From contig NZ_SRRU01000005.1 in assembly GCF_004784465.1 (NCBI RefSeq), positions 372,001 through 436,000 of the forward strand: DNA of 64,000 nucleotides, written 5' to 3'. A program made the translations under genes and the position numbers. Below the pieces are notes generated by a model. That model was given only the letters and a program-made list of their open reading frames with translations, was not told where the DNA came from and did not search any database. Positions 18,745-27,300 of this stretch are shown piece by piece. The first letter of the stretch is position 1, and every line of letters starts with the position of its first letter. Source of the stretch: Streptomyces griseoluteus (lineage in GTDB: Bacteria > Actinomycetota > Actinomycetes > Streptomycetales > Streptomycetaceae).

Positions 18745-18782
18745 CGCCTTCGGGGGATCAGGAGGGGACTTAACAGGACGAA

Positions 18783-18811
18783 GGGCCCGCACCCTGTACG
18801 GGTACGGGCCC
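18783..18811 (-). terminator. Cold-shock gene terminator
   Basis: GGGCCCGCACCC pairs with GGGTACGGGCCC around a five-base loop, about 20 bases after the stop of the cold-shock gene. It isolates that gene from the groEL2 promoter. Confidence 0.8.
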
Positions 18812-18830
18812 TGCGCTCAGCTGGAGACGT

Positions 18831-19034
18831 TCAGGCGGTGACGCGAACCATGTCGGCCTGCGGGCCCTTCTGACCCTGCGAGATCTCGAACTCGACCCGC
18901 TGACCCTCTTCCAGGCTGCGGTAGCCGTCCATCTGAATCGCGCTGTAGTGGACGAAGACGTCCGCACCACCGTCGACCGCGATGAAGCCGTACCCCTTCT
19001 CCGCGTTGAACCACTTGACGGTGCCCTGAGCCAT
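18831..19034 (-). CDS. Cold-shock domain protein (CspA family)
   Basis: 67 aa, the normal size. It has the RNP-1-like [11 protein letters not shown] and the RNP-2-like VFVHYSAI motifs in a single five-stranded beta-barrel. It binds single-stranded RNA and DNA and acts as an RNA chaperone. The start [14 protein letters not shown] is standard. It stands alone between two hairpin terminators. About 400 bp of relatively AT-rich DNA upstream probably holds its promoter and a long leader, common for cold-shock genes. Confidence 0.97.
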   Translation of the reverse strand: MAQGTVKWFNAEKGYGFIAVDGGADVFVHYSAIQMDGYRSLEEGQRVEFEISQGQKGPQADMVRVTA

Positions 19035-19390
19035 GGCTAACTCCCCTATTACTGGCCCTTGCGCAGATCCACACCTCGTGAACCTGGGTCAGACCTCGCC
19101 CCCCAATCGGTCGGGGGCGTGCGCCGGAACGCGTCGACCGCGGCTGAATGTATCTGTCCAACTGCCGTCTGCAACAGGTCAATCGGACGAGAATTCTGGA
19201 CGGACACAGTCCGGAATCTGCCGCAACTTCGGCCGAATTCGGGGCAAGTCGGGCCCCATAAATGCAACAAATGCCGCACATTACCCGCGCATTTTGGCTG
19301 CTTCTTGTCGGGCCGACGGCATCAATCAAGGATGCCCGGTCCGCGGGACCGGGAGCGCGTTCCCCAACTCTACCGCGCTCAATCACGCAG
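19035..19390. other. Intergenic region, relatively AT-rich, upstream of the cold-shock gene
   Basis: No convincing gene is seen here. The base composition is clearly lower in GC than the flanks, which suits a promoter and leader for the minus-strand cold-shock gene. Short open frames on both strands lack codon bias. Confidence 0.5.
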
Positions 19391-19427
19391 AATGGCCCCC
19401 TCCGTTTCTCTTGCGGAGAGGGCCATT
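19391..19427 (-). terminator. Terminator of the thrC-like/sulfur-carrier operon
   Basis: AATGGCCC and GGGCCATT arms with inner TCCG/CGGA pairing form a strong hairpin 15 bases past the stop of the sulfur-carrier gene. Confidence 0.8.
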
Positions 19428-19441
19428 ACCGAGGGTAAATT

Positions 19442-19717
19442 TCAGCCGCCGGCGACCGCCGGAATGATGGAGACACCCGCGCCGTCGGGCGTGGCGGTCT
19501 GAAGTCCGCCCTCGAAACGCACGTCGTCGTCATTGACGTAGACATTCACGAACCGGCGCAGCCTGCCCTGGTCGTCCAGGACGCGTGCGGCAATGCCCTG
19601 GTGGTGCTTCTCCAGATCCTCGATGACCTCCGCGAGCGTGCCGCCTTCGGCGGCGACCTCGGCCTGCCCGCCGGTGTAGGTGCGCAGGATGGTCGGGATG
19701 CGAACGGTCACGCTCAT
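19442..19717 (-). CDS. ThiS/MoaD-family ubiquitin-like sulfur carrier protein
   Basis: 91 aa with a beta-grasp pattern and the C-terminal Gly-Gly (VAGG) that is adenylated and thiocarboxylated in this family. It overlaps the stop of the threonine-synthase-like gene by four bases, so the two are translated together. Related carriers give sulfide for cysteine (CysO) or homocysteine synthesis. With a SAM riboswitch upstream, sulfur delivery to methionine synthesis is the likelier role. I recall a Streptomyces pair of this kind being named MetM/MetO; I could not check that here. Confidence 0.9.
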   Translation of the reverse strand: MSVTVRIPTILRTYTGGQAEVAAEGGTLAEVIEDLEKHHQGIAARVLDDQGRLRRFVNVYVNDDDVRFEGGLQTATPDGAGVSIIPAVAGG

Positions 19718-20988
19718 GCGAGGCCAGCCTCTCGGAAGGAGTCCAGGTTCGGGCGGATGGTCGCGGTCAGACCGGTGCCGGCGACCGCGTCCAGGGTCTT
19801 GAGGCCGTCGCCGGTGTTGAGGACGACGGTGGTGAGCGAGGGGTCCAGCGCGCCGGACTCGATCAGCTTGCGGGTGACACCGACCGTCACCCCGCCCGCC
19901 GTCTCGGCGAAGATGCCCTCGGTGCGGGCCAGCAGCTTGATGGCGTCCACGATCTGCGGGTCCGTCACGTCCTCCACCGCCCCGCCGGTGCGGCGCGCGA
20001 TGTCCAGCACGTACGGCCCGTCGGCCGGGTTGCCGATGGCGAGGGACTTGGCGATGGTGTCCGGCTTCTGCGGCCGCACCACGTCGTGGCCCGCCTTGAA
20101 CGCGGCCGACACCGGCGAGCAGCCCTCAGCCTGGGCGCCGAAGATCTTGTACGGCTTGTCCTCGACCAGGCCGAGCGCGATCAGCTCCTTCAGCCCCTTG
20201 TCGATCTTGGTGAGCTGGGAGCCGGAGGCGATCGGCACCACGAGCTGGTCCGGCAGCTTCCAGCCGAGCTGCTCGCAGATCTCGTACGCCAGCGTCTTGG
20301 AGCCCTCGGCGTAGTACGGCCGCAGGTTGACGTTGACGAAGCCCCAGCCCTCGCCGGCCGGGTCGCCGATCAGCTCGGAGCAGAAGCGGTTCACGTCGTC
20401 GTAGTTGCCCTCGATGCCGACCAGCTCACCGCCGTAGACCGCGGCCATGACGACCTTGCCCTGCTCCAGGTCGTGCGGGATGAACACGCAGGAGCGCAGG
20501 CCCGCGCGGGCGGCGGCGGCGCCGACCGCGCCGGCCAGGTTGCCGGTGGAGGAGCAGGAGAGGGTGGTGAAGCCGAAGGCACGGGCGGCCTCCAGCGCCT
20601 GGGCGACGACGCGGTCCTTGAAGGAGTGCGTCGGGTTGCCGGAGTCGTCCTTCACGAACAGCCCGCCGGTGACGCCGAGTTCACGCGCCAGGCGGTCGGC
20701 CTTGACCAGCGGGGTCCAGCCGGGGTTGAGGTTCGGCTTGTCGGCCACGTCGGCGGGGACGGGCAGCAGCGGGGCGTAGCGCCAGATGTTCGCGGGGCCG
20801 GACTCGATGCGGGCCCGGAGCTTGTCGGTGTCGTACGCGGAGAAGTCGTAGGCGATCTCCAGCGGCCCGAAGCACTCCTCGCAGGCGAAGACGGGACCGA
20901 GCGGGACGCGGTGTCCGCACTCCCGACAGCTCAGGGCGGCGGCGGGTCCGAGATCGACGGTGGGGGTGGCGACAGTCTGCACAGCCAT
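19714..20988 (-). CDS. thrC: Threonine synthase family PLP enzyme; possibly an O-phosphohomoserine-dependent homocysteine synthase
   Basis: 424 aa, fold-type II PLP enzyme. An N-terminal zinc ribbon (CREC and CEEC, residues about 20-37) is followed by HSFKDR, which holds the PLP lysine, and by STGNLAGAV for phosphate binding. Annotation by similarity would be threonine synthase, which converts O-phosphohomoserine to threonine. The context argues for a variant role: a SAM-I riboswitch in the leader and a sulfur carrier in the same operon, with no hom or thrB nearby. The ATG at 20988 is chosen because longer starts would lie in the riboswitch P1 stem. The family is sure; the substrate is open. 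Confidence 0.88.
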   Translation of the reverse strand: MAVQTVATPTVDLGPAAALSCRECGHRVPLGPVFACEECFGPLEIAYDFSAYDTDKLRARIESGPANIWRYAPLLPVPADVADKPNLNPGWTPLVKADRLARELGVTGGLFVKDDSGNPTHSFKDRVVAQALEAARAFGFTTLSCSSTGNLAGAVGAAAARAGLRSCVFIPHDLEQGKVVMAAVYGGELVGIEGNYDDVNRFCSELIGDPAGEGWGFVNVNLRPYYAEGSKTLAYEICEQLGWKLPDQLVVPIASGSQLTKIDKGLKELIALGLVEDKPYKIFGAQAEGCSPVSAAFKAGHDVVRPQKPDTIAKSLAIGNPADGPYVLDIARRTGGAVEDVTDPQIVDAIKLLARTEGIFAETAGGVTVGVTRKLIESGALDPSLTTVVLNTGDGLKTLDAVAGTGLTATIRPNLDSFREAGLA

Positions 20989-21007
20989 GGAGGCGAGGCC
21001 CTTTCTC

Positions 21008-21161
21008 CTCATCTTCCTCACGACGCATCTCGCCGTGAGACGGATTTGGCACCTTCCCTAGCCGGGAGCCTCGCGCGTGCCGCGGTGTGTCGCGCACGGG
21101 AGACCGGCTGGAGGGTTGCCGGGGCTTCATCGGGCCGTATCCCTCTGCCCCTCTGGATGAG
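21008..21161 (-). ncRNA. SAM-I riboswitch (S-box leader)
   Basis: Read on the minus strand, P1 is CTCATC (21156-21161) pairing with GATGAG (21008-21013). Between them lie the invariant S-box blocks GGCCCGATGAAGCC (21123-21136), GGCAACC (21114-21120), and AAGGTGCCAAAT (21044-21055), in the right order and spacing. It ends 20 bases before the thrC-like ATG. P1 abuts the AGGAGAAAGGG region, so control is probably by ribosome-site access. SAM-I riboswitches usually shut off sulfur-assimilation and methionine genes when SAM is high. Confidence 0.93.
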
Positions 21162-21251
21162 CGGTATTCGGTTGTGAACGCCGTCCGACCTCGACATGCG
21201 ATGGTCATCGGCGTTGTTCAAGACTGTAACCGAAGGCCAGGAGAGTTGAAG

Positions 21252-22244
21252 GTGTCGTCCGAACCGCGAGATGGATCAGGCAGTGAGGAGCCGCAGACCA
21301 TGATGGAAGAAACCGAGCGCTGGCTGGCCACCCACTCCTGGTCCGTGGCCGACCGCCCGCTGCACCGCGTGCTGGCCGCCAAGCAGCGGTCCGGACAGCA
21401 GGTCTCCGTGGTGCTGCCCGCGCTGAACGAGGAGGCGACGGTCGGCGAGATCGTCTCCGTGATCCGCCACGACCTGGTCTTCCAGGCGCCGCTGGTGGAC
21501 GAGATAGTCGTGGTGGACTCCGGGTCCACCGACCGCACCGCCGAGGTGGCCGCCGCCGCGGGCGCGCGGGTGGTGCACCGGGACGAGATCCTGCCCCGGC
21601 TGCCCGCCGTGCCCGGCAAGGGCGACGTGCTGTGGCGCTCCCTGCTGGCGACCAGCGGCGACATCGTCGCCTTCGTGGACGCCGACCTGCGCGAGTTCTC
21701 CTCCGACTTCGTGCTCGGCATCGTCGGCCCGCTGCTCACCGATCCGGGGATCGACCTGGTCAAAGCGATGTACGACCGCCCGCTGGGCGGTGCCGCCGGG
21801 CAGGGCGGCCGGGTGACCGAGCTGATGGCGCGCCCGCTGCTGAACATGCACTGGCCGCAGCTCGCCGGGTTCGTGCAGCCGCTCGGCGGGGAGTACGCGG
21901 CCCGGCGCTCCCTGCTCGAGCGGCTGCCCTTCCCGGTGGGGTACGGGGTCGAGCTGGGCATGCTGGTGGACTCGCTGCATCTGGTCGGGCTGGACGCGCT
22001 GGCCCAGGTGGACGTGGGCGTGCGCAAGCACCGGCACCAGGACGGGCAGGCGCTCGGCCGGATGGCCGCCGCGATCTACCGCACCGCGCAGCTCCGGCTC
22101 GCGCGCGGGCATCTGGTGCGGCCGGCGCTGACCCAGTTCGAGCGGGGGGTGAGCGGGTTCGAGCCGCGTACGTACTCGGTGGACACCGAGGAGCGGCCGC
22201 CGATGGCGGAGATCGCGGAGTACGCGGCACGGGAAGTGGCGTGA
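21252..22244 (+). CDS. gpgS: Glucosyl-3-phosphoglycerate synthase (GT2/GT81-type glycosyltransferase)
   Basis: 330 aa from a GTG at 21252 with GGAG upstream; an ATG at 21300 is possible. The GT-A fold has VVLPALNEEATVGEIV, VDSGSTDRT, and the metal-binding AFVDADL. The later GGEYAARRSLLERLPFPVGYGVE and VRKHRHQ segments match GpgS, which transfers glucose from an NDP-sugar to 3-phosphoglycerate. The product is a compatible solute or a primer for methylglucose polysaccharide. It stands upstream of otsA on the same strand, so both concern glucose-based solutes. Confidence 0.85.
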   Translation: MSSEPRDGSGSEEPQTMMEETERWLATHSWSVADRPLHRVLAAKQRSGQQVSVVLPALNEEATVGEIVSVIRHDLVFQAPLVDEIVVVDSGSTDRTAEVAAAAGARVVHRDEILPRLPAVPGKGDVLWRSLLATSGDIVAFVDADLREFSSDFVLGIVGPLLTDPGIDLVKAMYDRPLGGAAGQGGRVTELMARPLLNMHWPQLAGFVQPLGGEYAARRSLLERLPFPVGYGVELGMLVDSLHLVGLDALAQVDVGVRKHRHQDGQALGRMAAAIYRTAQLRLARGHLVRPALTQFERGVSGFEPRTYSVDTEERPPMAEIAEYAAREVA

Positions 22245-22317
22245 GCGGGCTGTATACGGTCCGGCTCGCCGGTCGCGCGTACGTTTGAGCGTTTGTGGGC
22301 CGGGCTAGGTTGAGGCC

Positions 22318-23733
22318 ATGGCTACGCAGGGTGCTGAGGTGCTGGTCGCGTCCAATCGCGGCCCGGTTTCGTACACGGTGGGTCCGGACGGGTCCTTGAG
22401 TTCCCGCCGGGGCGGCGGCGGTCTCGTCTCGGGGCTGTCGGCGATCGGTCCGGACACGGACGCGGTGTGGGTGTGTGCCGCGCTCGGGGACGGCGACCGG
22501 GAGGCGGTGCGGCGCGCGGACGGCGGACTGCTTCCCGCCGAGGACACCGGCGGGCAGCGGGTGCGGATGCTGGACATCGACGCCGAGGTCTACGCCGACG
22601 CGTACAACGGGATCGCCAACTCCGCGCTGTGGTTCGTGCACCACATGATGTACCAGACGCCTCTGGAGCCGGTGTTCGACGCGGAGTTCCGCCGGCAGTG
22701 GGACGCGTACCGGGCCTACAACCAGGCGTTCGCGGAGGCGCTGGCCGAGGAGGCGGCGCCGGGGGCGGCGGTCCTGATCCAGGACTACCACCTGGCGCTG
22801 GCCCCCCGGATGCTGCGCAAGCTCCGGCCCGACCTGCGCATCGGCCACTTCTCGCACACCCCCTGGGCGCCGCCGGACTACTTCCGTCTGCTCCCCGACG
22901 ACGTCGCGGCCGAGCTGCTCACCGGCATCCTGGGCGCCGACCGGGCGGCCTTCCTGACCCGGCGCTGGGCGGACGCGTTCACCGACTGCTGCCACGCGGT
23001 CCTGGGTCCGGGCATTCCCTCGGGTACGGAGATCGGGGTGCACGGGCTCGGCGCGGACGCGGAGTTCCTGCGGGAGCGGGCGCACCGGGCCGACGTGGAC
23101 GAGCGGATGGCGGTGCTGCGGGAGCAGATCGGCGAGGGGCGCCGGTCGATCGTCCGGGTGGACCGCACCGAGCTGTCCAAGAACATCGTGCGGGGTCTGC
23201 TGGCGTACCGCCGCCTCCTGGAGGACCACCCCGAGTGGCGCGAACGCGTGGTCCACGTCGCCTTCGCCTACCCCTCCCGGCAGGACCTCGCCCTGTACCG
23301 CTCCTACATGGATGAGGTACGCCGGGTCGCGGAGCAGATCAACTCCGAGTACGGCACGGCCGGCTGGACCCCGGTCATGCTCCACCTCGACGACGACTTC
23401 GCCCGTTCCCTCGCCGCCTACCGCCTCGCCGACGTGGCCCTGGTGAACCCCATCCGCGACGGCATGAACCTGGTCGCCAAGGAGGTCCCGGTCGTCTCGG
23501 ACGAGGGCGTGGCCCTGGTCCTGTCCCGCGAGGCGGGCGCCTACGAGGAACTCTCCGAGCACGCCATCACGGTCAACCCGTACGACGTCGTCGGCACGGC
23601 CGAGGCCCTCCACGAGGCCCTGACCCTCCCGGACGCCGCCCGAGCCGAACGCTCCAAGCACCTGTCCGACGCGGCCACGGCCCTGCCCCCCACCAAGTGG
23701 TTCCTGGACCAGCTGAACGCGCTGCGGGGGTGA
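22318..23733 (+). CDS. otsA: Alpha,alpha-trehalose-phosphate synthase
   Basis: 471 aa, GT20 family. RGPVSY and a glycine-rich loop (RRGGGGLVSGL) form the N-terminal sugar-phosphate site, with IQDYHLAL, HTPWAPPDYF, RVDRTELSKN, and RDGMNLVAKE as the other family blocks. It joins NDP-glucose to glucose 6-phosphate to give trehalose 6-phosphate. TAGGTT lies six bases before the ATG and there is no ribosome site, so the message is probably leaderless. otsB is encoded convergently just downstream. Confidence 0.96.
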   Translation: MATQGAEVLVASNRGPVSYTVGPDGSLSSRRGGGGLVSGLSAIGPDTDAVWVCAALGDGDREAVRRADGGLLPAEDTGGQRVRMLDIDAEVYADAYNGIANSALWFVHHMMYQTPLEPVFDAEFRRQWDAYRAYNQAFAEALAEEAAPGAAVLIQDYHLALAPRMLRKLRPDLRIGHFSHTPWAPPDYFRLLPDDVAAELLTGILGADRAAFLTRRWADAFTDCCHAVLGPGIPSGTEIGVHGLGADAEFLRERAHRADVDERMAVLREQIGEGRRSIVRVDRTELSKNIVRGLLAYRRLLEDHPEWRERVVHVAFAYPSRQDLALYRSYMDEVRRVAEQINSEYGTAGWTPVMLHLDDDFARSLAAYRLADVALVNPIRDGMNLVAKEVPVVSDEGVALVLSREAGAYEELSEHAITVNPYDVVGTAEALHEALTLPDAARAERSKHLSDAATALPPTKWFLDQLNALRG

Positions 23734-23757
23734 AGGCCGTTGGGAAAAGCGCCCTTG

Positions 23758-23790
23758 CATGGCCTCATCCCCGACGGGGATGAGGCCATG
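23758..23790. terminator. Bidirectional terminator between otsA and otsB
   Basis: Perfect 15-bp arms (CATGGCCTCATCCCC and its complement) flank a GAC loop. It sits between the convergent stops of otsA and otsB and can serve both. Confidence 0.9.
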
Positions 23791-23794
23791 GGTG

Positions 23795-24655
23795 TCACTC
23801 GGTGTGGGTAGCCAGGGCGTTCAGCAGGTCCACCACGCCCTCCGGGCCGTCCACCACCAGGTCGGCGCGTTCCGCCAGTTCCGTCACCTCGCTGCTGCCG
23901 CTGCACACCAGGAGGGACGGGGTGCCCTCGGAGCGGAGTTTTTCGAGGGCCGCGAAGGCGGGGAGGTCGCCGAGGTCGTCGCCGGCGTAGAGGACGGACT
24001 CGGCGCCGGTGGCGCGGAGGTGGTCGAGGAGGGCTACGCCCTTGTCCATGCCGGGCGGGCGGAGTTCGAGGACGAGGCGGCCGGGTTCGACGATGAGGCC
24101 GTGGCGGGTGGCGAGGTCGGTGAGGGGGGCCCGGAGGGTCTCGAAGGCGGCCTCGGGGTCCTCGGCGCGGCGGGTGTGGACGGCGACCGCGCGGCCCTTC
24201 TCCTCGATCCAGGTTCCGGGCCAGGCGCCGGCCCGGTCCAGGACGCCCGGCAGCTCCGCGCGGACCGCGGCGATGCCGGGGTGCGGGGCGGGCGCGGTGA
24301 CGGTGCCGGTCGCGGCGTCCCAGCGCTCGGCGCCGTAGTGGCCGAGGACGACGAGGTGCTCCAGACCGGGGACCCCGGCGAAGCCGCCGTTGCGGACCGC
24401 GACCCCGGCCGGCCGGCCGGTGACCACGGCGACCGAGGCCACCTTCGGCGCCAGCACCGCCAGCGCGGGCACCGCGCCGGGGTGGGCGCGGGCCTGGTCG
24501 GGGTCGGCCACGATGGGGGCCAGCGTGCCGTCGAAGTCGAGGCCGATCACGGCGGTGCGGGGCCGCTGGAGCAGCGCCCGCAGGCCGTCGCGGCCCGCCT
24601 GGGTCACCGGTACCGGCAGCGTGCTGTCGTCGGCGGTGTTGTCAGGGTTGCCCAT
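23795..24655 (-). CDS. otsB: Trehalose-6-phosphate phosphatase
   Basis: 286 aa, HAD superfamily. LDFDGTLAPI (Asp40 nucleophile, Asp42) is motif I, and VVTGRPAG and VLYAGDDLGDLPAF are the later motifs. KGVALLDHL is the OtsB-type cap-to-core segment. It dephosphorylates trehalose 6-phosphate made by OtsA. TAGTGT lies six bases before the ATG, a leaderless start. Confidence 0.95.
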   Translation of the reverse strand: MGNPDNTADDSTLPVPVTQAGRDGLRALLQRPRTAVIGLDFDGTLAPIVADPDQARAHPGAVPALAVLAPKVASVAVVTGRPAGVAVRNGGFAGVPGLEHLVVLGHYGAERWDAATGTVTAPAPHPGIAAVRAELPGVLDRAGAWPGTWIEEKGRAVAVHTRRAEDPEAAFETLRAPLTDLATRHGLIVEPGRLVLELRPPGMDKGVALLDHLRATGAESVLYAGDDLGDLPAFAALEKLRSEGTPSLLVCSGSSEVTELAERADLVVDGPEGVVDLLNALATHTE

Positions 24656-24706
24656 AGGGCGACACTATCCGCGCCGGGCCGCCCTCACGCCTGTCGAAAA
24701 GAGGCT

Positions 24707-24931
24707 CTACCGTTCCGACCTTCGCGCCTCGCGGACCCGCCGCAGCCGGTTGACCGTCACCGGGTCGTGCCGGAGGGCGCGCTCGTCGTCCAGCAGGGCG
24801 TTGAGGAGCTGGTAGTAGCGGACCGGCGCCAGCCCGAGCTGCTCGCGGATGGCGCGCTCCTTCGCGCCGGGGCCGGGAAAGCCCCGGCTCTCCAGCGCGA
24901 GGATCGCCTTCTCACGGCTGCCGAGTTCCAT
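24707..24931 (-). CDS. DUF3263 domain small protein
   Basis: 74 aa. Residues 5-60 (REKAILALESRGFPGPGAKE, then REQLGLAPVRYYQLLNALLD) match DUF3263, a short actinobacterial domain that resembles a helix-turn-helix. Its function is unknown; DNA binding is plausible. TACGGT lies seven bases before the ATG, so it has its own leaderless promoter. It lies between otsB and an orphan sugar-binding protein, and no partner is evident. Confidence 0.85.
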   Translation of the reverse strand: MELGSREKAILALESRGFPGPGAKERAIREQLGLAPVRYYQLLNALLDDERALRHDPVTVNRLRRVREARRSER

Positions 24932-24966
24932 GCCGGCAACCGTAACCCCGGCCACTGACAGCGGGC

Positions 24967-26295
24967 TCAGCCCTGGGACTGGGCCGTGCTGTCGGCGGCC
25001 GTGGCGGCGGCCTGGAGCCGGGTGAGCACGCCCGCGGGGCTGCCGTCGGGAGAGACCGCCTGCCCGATGTCCTGCTTCACGGCCGCGCTGACCGCCGCCC
25101 AGGAGGTCTTGTTCACCGGGTACTGCTCCGCGCTCGGCAACTGCTCCAGGAACGCGTGCAGCGGCGCGTCGGACTTCGCGTCCGACTGGCTCATCGCCTC
25201 GGAGGCGGAGGTGGTGACGGGCAGCAGACCGTACTTGCGGGAGAAGTCGAGTACGTTCTTCTGCTCGTACACGAAGTCCAGGAAGCTGCCGATCTGGCGG
25301 GCGTGGCCGTTCTGCTTGAAGGCCAGCATCCAGTCGGTGACACCCATCGCGGCCCGGGCCCGCCCGGTGCGGCCCGGCATCGGGACCATGCCGAACTTCA
25401 CGCCCTTCGCCTCGGCCTGCCGGATCAGCGTGGGGTGGCCGTTGAGCATGCCGACCTGCCCGTCCGCGAACGCGGCGAACGCGGCGGCCCGGTTGAGCCG
25501 GCCGGGGGCGACGGGCCCGGTGAGCCCCTTGCCCACCAGGTCGTCCTTGAGCCAGGTGAACGTCTCCCCGTTCAGCGCGGAGTCGATCGTGTAGGTGCCG
25601 ATGTCGTCGGTGTAGCCGCTGCCGCCGCTGAGCAGCCACTGCATGGTCTCGGCCTGCGCCTCCTCCGGGCCGAGCGGCAGCGCGAACGGGTACTTCACGC
25701 CCTTGGCCTTGAGCGCCTCGGCGTCGGAGGCCAGCTCGTCCCAGGTGGTGGGCGGGGTGATGCTGGCCTGCTGGAACAGCGACTTGTTGTAGAAGAGGAC
25801 GCGCGTGGAGGCCGCGAACGGCATCGCGTACGGCGTGTGGTTCCAGTCCCCCGCGTCGGCGAGCTGCGGCACGAAGTCGGCCTGCGTGCCGATGGAGAGC
25901 GTGTCGGACATCGGGTACAGCTTCCCGGCGGCCGCGTAGTCGGCGTACGCGCCGATCTGGGCCATGTCGGGGGCGTTCCCGGAGTCGACCATCTCCTTGA
26001 CCTTGGCGTCGACGTCGTTCCAGGAGTAGACGCTGACCTGGACCTTCACATCGGGGTGCGTCGCCTCGTAGGCGTCGACCAGCGCGGCCCAGTACTTCTT
26101 GGAGCTGTTGGCGGGGGAGTCGCCGTAGTCGGCGGCGACCAGCTTGAGGGTGGTGTCCGAGGAGCCCGTGCTCCCACAGCCGCCGAGCATCGCCGTCATG
26201 CCCAGTGCGGACACCACCGCGATCGTTCCTGCCGTACGCCGACGCACCCTCAAAGCCCCTGTCCCCTTGGTCAGACCATTCGATTTCGAACGCAT
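24967..26295 (-). CDS. Extracellular sugar-binding lipoprotein (ABC transporter)
   Basis: 442 aa from the ATG at 26295. The signal sequence ends in a lipobox (MLGGC). The mature part is a family 1 solute-binding protein, with the VDAYEATHPDVKVQVSVYSW and YNKSLFQQASITPPTTWDEL blocks. No permease genes are adjacent, so it is an orphan binding protein that needs a transporter encoded elsewhere. MsiK in this window is a likely ATPase. It is divergent from nagK, and two DasR-like sites lie in the 60 bp between them, suggesting an aminosugar ligand. That ligand is inference. Confidence 0.9.
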   Translation of the reverse strand: MRSKSNGLTKGTGALRVRRRTAGTIAVVSALGMTAMLGGCGSTGSSDTTLKLVAADYGDSPANSSKKYWAALVDAYEATHPDVKVQVSVYSWNDVDAKVKEMVDSGNAPDMAQIGAYADYAAAGKLYPMSDTLSIGTQADFVPQLADAGDWNHTPYAMPFAASTRVLFYNKSLFQQASITPPTTWDELASDAEALKAKGVKYPFALPLGPEEAQAETMQWLLSGGSGYTDDIGTYTIDSALNGETFTWLKDDLVGKGLTGPVAPGRLNRAAAFAAFADGQVGMLNGHPTLIRQAEAKGVKFGMVPMPGRTGRARAAMGVTDWMLAFKQNGHARQIGSFLDFVYEQKNVLDFSRKYGLLPVTTSASEAMSQSDAKSDAPLHAFLEQLPSAEQYPVNKTSWAAVSAAVKQDIGQAVSPDGSPAGVLTRLQAAATAADSTAQSQG

Positions 26296-26310
26296 AAGGT
26301 CTACACCACG
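26295..26310. promoter_or_regulatory. DasR-responsive element (dre)-like site, left
   Basis: TAAGGTCTACACCACG agrees with the dre consensus (ACTGGTCTAGACCACT) at 11 of 16 positions, including GGTCTA and ACCAC. DasR is the GntR regulator of GlcNAc use. It overlaps the start codon of the binding-protein gene. Confidence 0.55.
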
Positions 26311-26312
26311 TG

Positions 26313-26328
26313 AGTGGACTAGACCTTT
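26313..26328. promoter_or_regulatory. DasR-responsive element (dre)-like site, right
   Basis: AGTGGACTAGACCTTT agrees with the dre consensus at 13 of 16 positions. It is two bases from the left site and 27 bases before the nagK start. DasR sites upstream of nagKA are established in Streptomyces coelicolor. Confidence 0.7.
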
Positions 26329-26355
26329 CTCGGGTCGGCGGGTCACACTGGGCCG

Positions 26356-27300
26356 GTGAGACATGTCATCGCCCTGGACGTGGGCGGTACCTCGATGAAG
26401 GCCGCGCTCGTCGGCGAGGACGGCGCGGTGCTGCACCGCGCCCGCCGCGCGACGGGCCGCGAGGGCGGACCGGACGCGGTCGTCGACAACCTCCTCGCCT
26501 TCGCCGCCGACCTGCGCGCGCACGGCGCCGAGCACCTCGGCGCCCCCGCGCTCGCGGCCGGCGTCGCCGTCCCCGGCACCGTCGACGAGGCGAACGGCAC
26601 CGCCCTGTACTCGGCCAACCTCGGCTGGCGCGACGTACCGCTGCGCGCGCTGCTCACCGAGCGGCTCGGCATGCCCGTCGCCCTCGGCCACGACGTGCGC
26701 ACCGGCGGCCTCGCCGAGGGCCGCGCCGGGGCCGGCCGGGGCGCCGACCGCTTCCTGTTCGTCGCGCTGGGCACCGGCATCGCCGGGGCGATCGGCCTGG
26801 CCGGCGGTGTCGAGGCGGGCGCGAACGGCTTCGCCGGGGAGATCGGCCACATCGTGGTACGCCCCGGCGGCCGCCCCTGCCCGTGCGGCCAGACCGGCTG
26901 CCTGGAGCGGTACGCCTCCGCCGCCGCCGTCGGCACCGCCTGGGCGGCGGCGAGCGGACGCGCGGACGCGGACGCCGTCGACTGTGCGCGGGCCGTCGCC
27001 GCCGGGGACCCGGACGCGGCCCGCGTCTGGACCGAGGCGGTCGACGCGCTCGCGGACGGCCTCGTCACCGCGCTCACCCTGCTCGACCCCGGCACACTGA
27101 TCGTCGGCGGTGGGCTCGCCGAGGCCGGTGACGTGCTGTTCCGGCCGCTCGGCACGGCGATCGGGCGCCGGATCACCTTCCAGGGCACGCCCGTCCTCGT
27201 CCCGGCCTCGCTCGGCGACGGCGCCGGTTGCCTGGGCGCGGCGCTGCTGGCCCAGGACCTGCTCCAGCACATCCCCCAGACCACGGAGGTACGCACCTGA
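26356..27300 (+). CDS. nagK: ROK family N-acetylglucosamine kinase
   Basis: 314 aa. DVGGTSMKAALV (residues about 7-18) is the ATP-binding loop. The ROK zinc motif CPCGQTGCLERYAS and EIGHIVV complete the family pattern. It starts at GTG. It phosphorylates N-acetylglucosamine at position 6 in the cytosol. The adjacent nagA begins inside its stop codon (TGATG), so the two steps of GlcNAc breakdown are coupled. Two dre-like sites upstream suggest DasR control. Confidence 0.9.
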   Translation: MRHVIALDVGGTSMKAALVGEDGAVLHRARRATGREGGPDAVVDNLLAFAADLRAHGAEHLGAPALAAGVAVPGTVDEANGTALYSANLGWRDVPLRALLTERLGMPVALGHDVRTGGLAEGRAGAGRGADRFLFVALGTGIAGAIGLAGGVEAGANGFAGEIGHIVVRPGGRPCPCGQTGCLERYASAAAVGTAWAAASGRADADAVDCARAVAAGDPDAARVWTEAVDALADGLVTALTLLDPGTLIVGGGLAEAGDVLFRPLGTAIGRRITFQGTPVLVPASLGDGAGCLGAALLAQDLLQHIPQTTEVRT

